Shown piece after piece: positions 9,710-22,200 of a DNA stretch of 64,000 nucleotides. Positions within the stretch are counted from its first letter, which is position 1. Each line of letters opens with the position of its first letter. This DNA comes from Beta vulgaris subsp. vulgaris. Its lineage: Eukaryota; Streptophyta; Magnoliopsida; Caryophyllales; Amaranthaceae. The notes beneath the pieces were generated by a model. The model worked only from the letters and a program-made list of their open reading frames with translations, was not told the origin of the DNA and searched no databases. The stretch spans positions 10,632,779-10,696,778 of the forward strand of contig NC_079206.1 in the NCBI RefSeq assembly GCF_026745355.1, given 5' to 3'. The position numbers were made by a program, and so were the translations under genes.

Positions 9710-12700
9710 CTGAATTGTTCAGACAACTCAATGAATATAATCACATATAAATAAAAGGTAAATAAATATGTTTAAAAATTGACATTTGGCATCACTTCAA
9801 TTTTCAAGTGTCCTTCAATTTTCTGGAAATTACATATTTTTTCTATCTCCTTTTGTTTGCTATATTGGGGTTCATAAACAATTTTGAACTGTTGGTTGGA
9901 TGGTCGTAAGAAACAAAATTGGTGGGATAAATATTTTGAATGTAAGAGTAAATTAACGGACCCTCGTGGATTTTCTTTATTTTGTGTGGGCCGGTTCACA
10001 TTAGCGATGTTCTAAACTGCAAAATAGGGCAAGCAAAATGGACGGTCGAAATACACCCTCCATTACTCAAATCCGCTTAGGACATGTCCACTTCACCCGA
10101 TTTTTACTGAACTGAATTTACTTTTATTGATCTAAACTTATTTTCACTAAACTAAACTTTCTTTTACCCAACTAAACTTATCTTTTACTGAATTGATCTT
10201 ATTTTTGAACATAATTAATACAATTTGACTTTTACACATGCTAAGTTGTATTTGTATACATACATTGAGGTAAATCCCAAAACATCTTATATATACTAAA
10301 TTTGTCTTAAACTCTTAATATTAGTAGAAAATATGATTATAGAGAGAAGGGCTCTCCATTCTCTCTAAAATTCTCTACCCCTTTCCTCTGATCCATCGCC
10401 TCTTATCAGCCTTCTCACCACCTTGTTTTAGCCCCTCCCCCGTCTCACGCTTGGCCTCCACCGCCTCTCTTCCTCTTCCCCTCTACCACATCTCTTCTCT
10501 CTTAGCTATCTCCACTTCCCCCTCCTTTCCTCCTCCGACTTCTCGCCGAACCAAATAATAACCCAAGCTGTTTTTTCGCGGTTTGAGTTGGTTTGCAGTT
10601 TCAAAATTTTGGGGTTTGCGGTTTGGGTTGAGTTTGAATCTTTGTAAAACCAAACCGCACCATAAACAACAAAAACTATTTAGATGAACTATGTATTGGC
10701 ATTACAACAACTTTTTACCACAACTTTTAGTCATTTATGAGTTAGTTTTCCAACATTTTGTAGCTAATTAACTATTTTCCGACATTATAAGTTTAAGGTA
10801 GCTTTACAAAAACTTTACCATAGCCCACAAATATATAAAAAACAAATATTTTAAATGTTAGATTCCAAAATTAGATTGTTGATGAAAAAACGGTTAAACT
10901 GCACCGCAACAAACCGTTTCACATGATGTAGTTTAGGTTAAAGTGCGGTTTGGTTTGGTTTGGAAACATGTCAAATAAACCACATGTTTGCGGTTAAGGT
11001 AGGGTTGTATCCCACACCACACCAACCCAACCTAACCCACGAACAGTCCTAGTCTCACCAGTCTCTTTCAAGATGTTGATGGTTCTCCCCAAGTTGTCGC
11101 CGCCATGACTCAACCCATACCACAGCTTTTCATCGTCGCAGTCCCCGATCGTCGCCATCGTGTGGTGGTGGTTTCCTTGATGCTGCCTTCTTCTCAATCA
11201 AACTTAACTTCGGTAACTCCTTTTACGATCTAGATCGTGTGTTGCTATCCTCTTTTAGTTAGTTTCTTTGAGAAGCTTGTATGTGCAACTTCCTTGTGAA
11301 TCTAGATTTAGTTTTTTCTTTACTTAATTTAATTAATTTTGTTTCCTTTTTTGTACTTTAGTATCCTAATTGTCTCTCTCTATCTATTTTCTAGTGGTCT
11401 CTCCCTAAGATAAAGATTCCACTGGTGTCCTCGGTTGTCCTCCTTGTACCTCTTGAAAAAAAAATTATGATGAAAGTATGTAACGTGAAAATGTAGTGCA
11501 CATAGTCAAATGAATGTATCAATTAATATTGGATTAATGGAGTATAGTTTACTGATTTTCACTAAATTAAATTTATTTCTACTAAGCCGAACTTATTTGT
11601 AATGAACTGAACTTAATTTTGATGAATTAAATATATTTTTACAGGACCAGACTAATATGAATAGATAGATATTACTTCATCTAATTTTAAATAAGTACAT
11701 TAGTTTGACTTTCACACTTGGCAACATACAACTTTGACCATGAATATCTCTAATTATATATCTGTAAAAATTATAAAAGTTTATATCATGATTAATTAAA
11801 TTCCTGAAAAAAACAACATTTTATGTATTTTTTATTTTTGTTTTTGTATATTAGCTGAAAATACAATTCAAATCAGGTGTGTGAATAGTGCAAAATTTAA
11901 AGTACTGCAATTAAAAAGAAACGGAGAAAGTATTATAAGGTGAATTAATGAACAAGGGCCTTAATGTATCACCATAATCAAGAAAGATATGGGAGTTTGT
12001 TAAAAGTGTATTAACTTTTTAAACAATTTTTTTAAAACTTTTGGGTAGGAGTGAAAAAACTGTTTTGAGAAATGATTATATTTTAATAGAACAAGTGGAT
12101 CCATGTAGCAGAGCAAGAGAGAGTAAAAGAGGAACAAAAATAGTTAACCAAAGACATGCTTTCTTTGTTCCATATTAATCACAAAATTGACTTTTAGACT
12201 TTTGCACACGTCTCTTGACCATCTATTAAGGTTTATACGTGAGAAATAGAACAAAAGAGAAAGGGAAAGTGGTGTGCGAAAAGGTAGATGGAGATAATAT
12301 TTCATAAATTCAAAGAACAAAAAACTAAGAAGAAATTAAACCAAGGTAAACTTAGCCTAGTAAAAAATATTACACATTTCAACTTTAAAGTTAGGTGTTC
12401 AATCTCTATTATAGGGTATTTTTAGGGAAGGGCATTTCATCCAAAATGTCTAGCTTGCTAACTTAAATTGGGTTGACTTGCAATACGGTAGAGCATTTCA
12501 TCTTACCTAGCTAGCAAAAGAGAAATAAGAAATAGAATACTTACCATCCATCCCACTTGTATTCGATCATTACCATTTTGAATTATCATTTCCCCAGATG
12601 AATACTGCGATGGGGAAACCTTTGGCTCGTAAACACTCATGTCACAAGTTACACCATTATAATTCACTTTACTGGGATCAGAATTTGTCTCAACAATTGC

Positions 12701-13133
12701 AAACTGTGACAAACAAGTAATCACATAAATAAATTGCGATTTCTATTGGCATATTAATAAATATTTTTTCCTTTAAAAAAAATTATAATTACACTATTTA
12801 GAAATTTATACTATTCAAGCTTTTATTTGACCATATTTTTTTTATGGTTTATATGTAAAGAAAAATTATACTTACCTAAATTCTTATTAGATTTATCTTG
12901 ATACATATACTTTCAAATCATTTATTATTCATTTTACAATTTTTATCTTAATATAATTTAACATATTAACTGTTTAAGTTGTGTATTGACATGTATGTAA
13001 CTCAAATAATGCAATTATTAAGAGATGGAGGAGGTAACTATATAACCTAACCAAGTATACAAAAATACACTTACCATCCATCACAATCTTTTGTTATTCA
13101 AAGTGCTAGTAGGTTAATTAGGATTTGAGAAAA

Positions 13134-13201
<68 letters not shown>

Positions 13202-16200
13202 ATTATGTAGTCATAATTAAAGGTAAAAATATTAAGTAATTGCTAAACATCAATAAAACGATATACTTTCTTCTTTTTCTAGACATACTCTCACTGTCAC
13301 TTTTTACGCATGACAATGCAAATTTTGAGCATTAATATCTCTAATTATGTATTTGTAAAGTTTCTAAAAAGCAAATATAAATAAAATACATATTAAGATG
13401 AATCTAACAAAATCTCACATGACTATATTTTTCCTTACTTATAAATCACAAATGATGGTTAAAGTGAAATTCGTGAATGGTGAAAAAGGTTAAAGTGAGA
13501 GGATCTTTAGGAACCATAAGGAGCATCGATGCATGATTTTGTGATAAATTGTTAAAGCAATACTAGCATTTTAGAAAATATATGACACTGTTGTTGGAGT
13601 TTGTAGTATAAACTCTAAGTTTGTTTCAAAATAATGTGAAGAGTCTTTTGTCCCACATTGAAAGCATAAAAGGGAAGAATAAGGTTTATAACTATTACTC
13701 TTCCTCTTCCTCTTCCCTTTGAGTTGAGTAGCAATGAGGCTTTTAGTGAATATGTGGTGATGTATAGTTACCACACACGCGCGTGCGCCTCCCGCTCGGT
13801 TCGGGCCAGGGCCATTGGTCATGAGCCTTGGGGAATAAACTTAACTTAACTATCTTTTTGGGTCAACAATTTATCAGCATTTAATGACCATTTTTTGTAA
13901 CTGATTAAGTTATCGTTTTTTTCCCTCAATGTCGTTTTTCCTAATTACTCTCCTTTTCTTCAGCCATTAACCCCATTACTTATCGTCTTATCCCACGTTA
14001 TCAGTCATGATATGATCACGTTTGGTTATTTTTCTACAAATACCAGTATTCTGGTATTAGTTGATCACAAAGAAAAAACTCAAATACATCTTCCTCTTCT
14101 TCCAATTTCCTCTCATATGGGCAATATTCTAGAGCGTTATCACTCTACTTTTCTGTCGTCACTGGAAACGTTTGTCAGATAGTCCGTGTGTTGTAGCAGA
14201 GCAAATTCAACTTCAGGGCAGTGTTTAATTGACGCTGCGGTTGTCAGATAAGTTAATTTAATTAGTTACTACTTTTCCTACATTCTAAAGTTGAATTTTT
14301 TTATATTTATTTTTTGGAATTATGGGTGTTGATATTCCAAATAATAATGTGCATATTCTGAATGCCCTTCCTATTACCAATCCCTTTGTCCTTGATATGT
14401 CTAAGTTAGAACCTTTTAATGGGAAAAATTCTAAGATGTGGCATGATAAGATTGAATTTTTCTCAGGTCAAATTGGGGTTGATTATTGTTTGTTTATTGA
14501 TGTTGCTCCTGAGAATTCTTAGGGATTATTTTGTCAAAGACAATAGAACTTGTCGTGGGATGCTATTGCATTATATGATATCCGCCCTTTATATGATAGA
14601 TTTATAGTAAGTCAAAAAATGCTTACGATATTTCGGATGCCTTGATTGCTAAGTATGGTACTGATGATTTTGGGACTAAGCTAGAAATTAATATGTCTGT
14701 AGTCGTTGGTTGAAATTTTTTATGTCTGATGATGTGTCGGTTTTAGATCAAGTTAATGAGTATTACACTTTATGTTCTGATATTGTGGCTGAGGGTATGG
14801 ACATTCCTGAACTTTTCCAAACTAGTGTAGTCAAATTACTAACATAAACTTCGAGCTAAAAGAGCATAGAACTACTAATAAAAGTTGTGCAAATTCATTC
14901 ATTATACAAGATTTACCCACGAGTTAATATTGAAAACAACATTAGCTTTAACTAGAGGTGATCAAGATTAGCCCGACCCGGGGCCGACTTGATTTTGGAG
15001 CGGGTTCTAGGCATGCTATTGAGTTCTAAGGATGAGGCTAAAGAAAAATTTCTATTCTGTAAGGCCGAAGTTGAAAACTAATTAAACCTTAAGATAAAGA
15101 GAGTGAGATCAGATAGGGGTGGGGAATATGATGGAGTTTCCCTTAAGAAATTTGTGTCTGATGGAATTATTCATGAGGTTACAGCTCCCTATACACATGA
15201 ACAAAATGGAGTAGTTGAGTGAAAAAACAGGTTTCTTAAGGATATGATGAATGCAATGCTTATTAGCTTATGTATGCCTACTAACATATATGGTGAGACT
15301 ACTCTTTCTGCTTGCTATATTCTTAACCGAGTTCCCCATAAGAAGTTAGATAAAACTCCCTATGAATTGTGGAAAGGCTATAAGCCTAATTTAGATTATC
15401 TCGAAGTGTGGTGGTGTTTGGGTAAAGTAGGACTTCCTGACTTTCAAAGGAGTAAGATTGGACTTAAGACTGTAGATGGTATCTTTATTGGTTATACTTC
15501 TAACAATGCTATATATAGACTCATTCTGAGGGATGCATCTAGTTTTGGCCCTATAAGAGAGTCAAGGGATGTTGAGGAATTAGTTCCCATATTAAGATTG
15601 AGGAGCAGAATCGTATCTAAATTAAAGGGAATTCAATTGATCATTCTTCCCTCTTCTGCTAATTTGGTGGAAAATAAAGCTGCGGGTAAAGGACCAAAAG
15701 GTAGGGCTCCAAATAAGTTTTATGGTACAAGGAAGAACTAAAACAATTTCAAGGGGAAACGTCAATTTAAGGAAAGTTGCTTCGTCTGTCATAAGTATGG
15801 GCATTTTATTAAGGATTGCCGTCAAAGAAAGGAAGCTCCAAGCCAAGAAAAAGACAACAAAGCTCAAGCCGACCTTGCTGAAGATGACATAATTGCTGCT
15901 GTGGTGTCCGAGGTCAACTTGGTAAGCAATGTTTCTGAATGGGTCGTGGAAACTGGTGCAATCCACCACATCTGCGCTAACAAAGAGATGTTCCAGGACT
16001 ATAACAAAGTTTCATAGGGAGAATGCGTCTTCATGGCCAACTCAAGCACCGTGAGTGTTTTAGGCAAAGGAAAGATTTTCTTGGACTTTTTATTTTGGAT
16101 GTTATTGACAATAAAGATTCTACGTACTGCTTCTGTTTATATTGCTAAGTCTGTTTCTTTATGGCATTCTAGACTAGGTCATATGAATATTGCATCTATT

Positions 16201-19200
16201 AGAAGGCTAAAACAACTTAGTCTTATTCCTGACTTTAGCAATACATCTTTTGATAATGTGAAGTATGGGTAGAAGCTAAGCATCCTAAGAAAGCATTCAA
16301 CAAAAATATGTCCCCGTTCCTCTACCTTACTAAAGTTAATCCATAGTGACTTAGGTGACTTTAAGAATTCGATGAGTAAGGGAGGAAAGAAATATTATAT
16401 TACATTTGTTGATAACTTCTCACGTTATACTAAGGTTTATAATTCTTTGAGCATATGTTTTTCCTATGAAAGTTAGTGTAGAATCATGTTTGCCTGCTGC
16501 ATCTTCTTCTACTTTGCATCATGACATTGCATCGTCTAGTGAGACCTCAGAACCTAGAAGGAGAAAGAGAGCTAGAATTGAGTCTAGTTTCGGACCTGAC
16601 TTTATTACTACCTTTCTAGCTAAGAAAGAGTGTTTAGATGAGCAAGATGTCAATGCGCTTGTATTGGAAGAGAACCTTAGAACCTATGTAGAGGCCATGA
16701 GATCTGTAGACTCGAAGTTTTGGTTAGAGGCTGTTAACAATGAAATAAAGTCTATTATAAGTAATAATACTTGAATTTTGTCAGACCTTCCTAGAGGTTG
16801 TAAGGCCCTAAGTAGTAGGTGGATCTTTACAGAGAAATGCAAGTCTGATGGGTCCTTAGACAAGTATAAGGCTAGACTTGTAGTTGGAGGGCATCGCCAA
16901 AAGAAAGGGTTAGACTTCTTTGATACCTATTCTCTAGTGACCAAGATAGCTAGCATTAGAGCATTAATTGCACTTGCATCTATTCATGATTTGATTGTAC
17001 ATCAAATGGATGTGAAAATTGCATTTTTGAATGGTGAGTTAAATGAGGAGATCTAAATGAAGCAGCCTCAAGGATATGTGGTTCTTGGTCAAGAGGAAAA
17101 GGTATGCAAGCTTATTAAATCTCTATATATAGTTTAAAATAAGCCCCAAAACAATGGTATGATAAAATTCATCAAACTATTACTTCAAATGGTTTTTTGG
17201 TAAATAATTATGATGCTTGTGTTTATTCGAAAATTGATGAGCTTGGTTGTGTTTTCATATGTCTATATGTGGATGATATGTTAATTTTTGGGACTAATAT
17301 AAACATAGTAAATGCAACTAAGAGTTTTCTAAATTCTTATTTTGAGATGAAGGATTTAGGAGAGGCTGGTGTCATTCTTGAAATAAAGATTAGTAGAATG
17401 TAATATGGGATGTATTTAAATCAATCTCATTATATATATTGAGAAAATATTACAGAAGTTTGATAAATTTGATTGCAATCCTGTTAAAAACCCTATATTA
17501 TTCTAGTATTCATTTGAAAAATAATAAGGGTGATAGTATATCACAAGAACAATATGCAAAAATAATTGATAGTGTAATATTCTTGATGAATTATACTAGA
17601 CCTGTTATAGCTAATGTTGTTAGTAGATTGAGCAAGTATACTCACAATCCTAATTGGGAGCATTGGGGTGCTTTAATTAGATTGTTAAAGTATCTAAAAA
17701 GCACTATCAATTAAGATCAGCATTATCAAAGGACACCTTGTGTCCTTGAAGGATTTTATGATGCCAATTTGCGGTGTCGGATAATGATGAAATTCAATCT
17801 ATTAGTGGTTATGTTTTTACTCTTGTTGGAGGAGTTATATCATGGAAATCATCAAAGCAAACATTATTGTCAAATCTACAATGGAATATGAGTTTATTGC
17901 TTTGGAATTGGCATGTCAAGAAGCTAAATGGATAAGGAGTTTGTTGGTTGATATTCCATTGCGGGGGAAGCCAACTTCAGCAGTTTCTATGCGGTGTGAC
18001 TCGCAAGCAGCAATTGGGGTAGCGAATAATCAAGCCTATAATGGAAAGAGAAGACATATTCGCTTAAGGCATGTCGTAGTTAGAAATTTAATTAAAGGTA
18101 ATGTGTTATCACTCGAGTATGTAAAGTCAGAGAGGAATATTGTTGATCCTCTCATCAAAGGCCTTTTTGTAGAAAAATGGTGCTGGAGTCAGCACAAGGA
18201 ATAGGTTTAAAGCCTATTGTGGAGTAAATTGTGATGAATACCCTTCCTAGGAATTCCTAAGTTTAAAGGGTCAAACGAAATCACAAAAGAACACAAGTTA
18301 TTGTATACTACTACCATTCCTATTAATAAAAGTGATGTAGTATTTTGTTTTATTCTACTGTTATATGTGTAAGGTTGAGCCTAGAGCTCTCAATAAGTTC
18401 ATAGCCTTACTTAAGATGGTTTGTGACAGATTAAACTTGATGAACTCACCTATGTGAATGTGGGGGTTACGCCCAATCCCCTAAGAGAGTTAGCAGGCTT
18501 AGGCTTTCTAGAGCATTCATGAAAATATAGGCTAATTGCGGGACACCGATATTACAATTGCTATAACATTTTTGATTTGAAAAAGGTTGAGTGCACAACT
18601 ATGCCTTACTAACTTCGTGAAAGGTTCAAAGAGAAGTCTACCTATTACGACAGTAAGACATATTTGTAACCACTGAGTGTCAATTCAAGTCCATAAGACA
18701 TTGATACTTCAAAACCTAGTATCTATTGCCCAGATCATCTTTTTACAGCCCTGTTTCTTTCTATTTTCTTCTTTTGGATCATGTGGGGGAATGTTGGAGT
18801 TTGTAGTAGAAACTCTAAATTTGCTTCAAAAGAATATGAAGAGTCTTTTGTCCCACATTAAAAGTATATAATGGAAGAGTAAGGTTTATAACTATCACTC
18901 TTCCTCTTCCCTTTGAGTTGAATAGCAATGAAACTTTTAGTGGATATGTGGTGATGTATAGTTACCACATGCGCGCGTGCGCCTCCCGCCCTGGGCATTA
19001 TTCAAAAAATAACTATGTTGAAGCTTGGGCTCAAACCCCTGACCTTATGTAAGGATTTTTAAAGAATCACCATCTCATCTAACTTCACTTAGTGATCCAT
19101 GTTTCCACAAACTTACAAATATGTGTTGTAATTAGTTAATGTTATTAAACATATCCCTTGCATCCTTAAAAATAAATAAATTTGCATGTTCATTAAAATT

Positions 19201-22200
19201 AATTATGTATGCATGATACCATTTAAAGAGCAGTGTTGACCACCACAATATTACACCTAGGGAGTTTTAGTTAGTACTCCCTCTGTATTTTTTTTTATCT
19301 TTCTCACTTAGAATCTTGACACTATTCACAATTAGAGAGAATCTTTTAGATTTTTCTCAATATATAAGGAAAAATATAGTCATGTGAAATCTTGTTTGAT
19401 TCGTCTCAATGAGTAGTTTATTAATATTCAATTATTATAATTTTTACTAATATGTAATGAAAGATATCTGATGTAGAATAAGTGCATTGACAAACGTGCA
19501 AAGTCAAAGTAGAAAAGATAAAAAAATACAGAGGGAGTATAGAGTTTGAGCCCGAGACCTCAAGTACATATAATAAAGTCTTAACCACTAGGCTAAGTTG
19601 TATTTATTATTATTATTATCATAAAGTATTATATTAATAAATGAATTTTTTTCTTACCCGGGGCATAGCCCGGGCCTAATAACTAGTTTTTTCCCTAAAT
19701 GTCGTTTTTCCTAATTACTCTCCACTTCTTCAACTATTAACCCCATTACTTACTGTTTATCCCACATTATTAGACATGATCGATCTGATCACGTTTGATT
19801 TTCTATTTTCCTATAAATACGAGTGTTCTGGTATTCGTGATCACATAGAAAGAACTTAAATACATCTTCCTCTTCTTCCAATTTCCTCTCATCTGAGCAA
19901 TATTCTAGAGCGTTCTCACTCTACTTTTTCTGTCGACACCAAAAGGTTTGTCTTATAGTCCGTGTGTTACAGCGGGGCAAATTCAATTTTAGAAAAGTGT
20001 TTACTTCACTACACGATTGTCAAATAAGATAATTTACTTAGTTATCGGTTTTCGTTCCTACAACTGTTAACTCCCATATATCAAATACAAAGATTTGAAA
20101 GTTATGATAGATGAAAGTATGTGGAATCCAAGCATTATTAGCAATCTTGGATCAAATTGATAAATATCGACAATAAGTTGATGTTATTGGTGAATAAGAT
20201 ATTTTGTAGAAAGAATCCTTTGGTATATCGTCCTATTCAACTTATTTTTTAAATTTGGTTTTTTTTTTTTTTTTGTGAATGTTTATGAAAACTTTTCCAA
20301 AATTGTCTGAACTACTTAAAATTTTCTTCATATTATGAACTTTCCTTTATTTGAATCTCCTTTATTTATTGAACCTCTCTTTTTTAACTTTCCTTTTTTT
20401 TAAACTATTTTTAATTTTTCTAAGAATATGTAAAAATAAGTTAATAAACCTTTTAATTTTTATGACAAAATATCTTTTTTAACCTACTTTTTATAAGTTT
20501 CCTAAAATATATAAAAGTAAGTTGAACAGATTAATCGAACTTACATGAGTTCCCGGTTGACCTTGAATAGCGTTAGGCTTGGAGCTTGATGCATAATTTT
20601 CTGTAAACCGTTTCATTCGGATAAATTCATCTTTACTCCAACGTTTGATGGGAATAGTTCCCACAGGGCAACCTCCGTCCTCTAATTGCACACTGTCTAT
20701 GATTACCTCATTTTTTGGGTAAAACGTTCTAGCTTCCAACAATTCTGGTACAATACTAGGTCTCATCTAAATACCAACAAAATAATTTAGACCAAGCAAA
20801 AGATGAGCATATCTTTGTTACGTTGCATGTATGCCTGAGTGAATATATATAACGAAAAAGGAAGAAAAAGAAAGTGAGCTACGAACCTGAGGATGAGAAG
20901 AATGATTTTTCAACAAGGGATGATCAAATGCTGGTTGTTTATAGAAGTCCACACAATCGTATATGTCCCCAAATTTTGTCTGCAGATCAAGTGGTTAATC
21001 GAGTAAAACAAGTTGATAAGCCGATTTTTCTAGCAATTGACTAGGAACTGTTTATTTTTTTCCTTTTTTGACATAAGACTAGTAAAACTTTGTCAATAGT
21101 TGGGGGGCTGATAATTTGACTAATCTAAGTAATTAGGTGTTTAGTTAAGCAATCGAAGTCATTGAAAGATGATAATATTTGTAGGTCATTCCCTAAATTT
21201 TCCTTAAAATTCTTTAGTTCACAGATTTTTCTGGTTGTTTCGGTTAGTTTTAGTTGATAAAATTAATCATTCAAATTTTGAGAAAAACCTTGTCCAGCTT
21301 ATTAGAATCTATAATTGATTAGTCTTGGTAGAATAATTCTTGCTTGCCAGACCGACTGAGCAAAAATTCTCGTTCTTAGTCTTGTGTGTCGGTGTTCTAT
21401 ACTTCATCCGTTTCACAATAAGCGAAACACTTTTCATTATATGGCATATTCACAATAAGGCTATGTTTAGTTTACCTGAAATTTTCTGATATGAACTTAT
21501 TTGATCTTATCTTAATTTATTTTTTCTGATCTGATCTGATCTGATCTGATCTGATCTTATCTTATCTGATATGATTACAAGATCTTATCTTTTAGATTTT
21601 TCTCAATATAAAAGAAAAAAATATAGTCATGTGTGGTCTTGTTTGATTCGTCTCAATGAGTACTTTTTATTAATATTCAATTATTATATTTTTTACTAAT
21701 ATGTAATGAAAGATATTTAATAGTATAATGATTTTTAAATATAAGCATAATCTGATCTGAACTTATTTTTTCTGATCTGATCTGAACATATTTTTTCTGA
21801 TCTGATCTGATCTGAAATAAGCAAAAATAAGGTGAACTGAACATAGCCTAAGTGAAACCAAGCTCTAAATGGTAAAAGAAATTCACTTTTATTATAAATA
21901 TGCCATCAAAAAGTAAGGGGGACCACGACCTATTTATTTCACCACTCTACTTTATAATGGTCTAAACTTTCTCTCTCTATATTCCTTGATATGTGTGTAC
22001 TTTCTCTATGTTAAACTTATCGTGAAATTGGAGAAGTATTTGGCAACCTTGTGTTTATTTTAATGTCATTGGTAGGCCTACACTCATGTTGTTTTCCAGA
22101 ACTGACCATAGTTATGCTTTATGGTAAGAGATTCGTTAAGATATGTAGAGGTGAGCATGGGCCCCGCCCGGCCCGACACAATCCCGCTCGATACCCGACC

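Larger units (their letters stand above)
13592..20062 (+). mobile_element. Copia element B with perfect TSD, in a neprosin intron
   Basis: It is bounded by LTRs starting TGTTGGAGTTTGTAG and ending TTCCTACA, and flanked by a perfect 5-bp duplication ACTGT (13587-13591 and 20063-20067). It carries gag, zinc knuckle, protease, integrase, RT and RNase H fragments, all with stops. The order of domains is abnormal: most of the integrase core lies upstream of the zinc knuckle. The 3' LTR is interrupted by a Helitron carrying a Stowaway MITE. It is antisense to the host gene. Confidence 0.9.
18792..20062 (+). repeat. 3' LTR of copia element B, interrupted
   Basis: The left part (18792-19000) matches the 5' LTR from its start to GCGCCTCCCGC. 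The right part (19687-20062) matches from TTTTTTCCCT to the end. Between them lies a Helitron. The LTR lacks the 115 bp found at 13798-13912 of its partner, so the Helitron insertion came with a deletion or followed one. Confidence 0.85.

Noticed and set aside
9772..9999. 75-codon minus-strand frame as another neprosin exon
   Set aside because: It lies upstream of exon 5 in coding direction, within intron 4, and shows no neprosin motif. Exons 4 and 5 join in phase without it.
15013..15577. Displaced integrase as part of a second, nested copia element
   Set aside because: No extra LTR or TSD borders it, and the same segment is exactly missing at 16443/16444 of the host copy, so an internal rearrangement is the better reading.
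19030..19060. tRNA-like B box (GGGCTCAAACCCC)
   Set aside because: No cloverleaf, A box or anticodon arm could be formed nearby.
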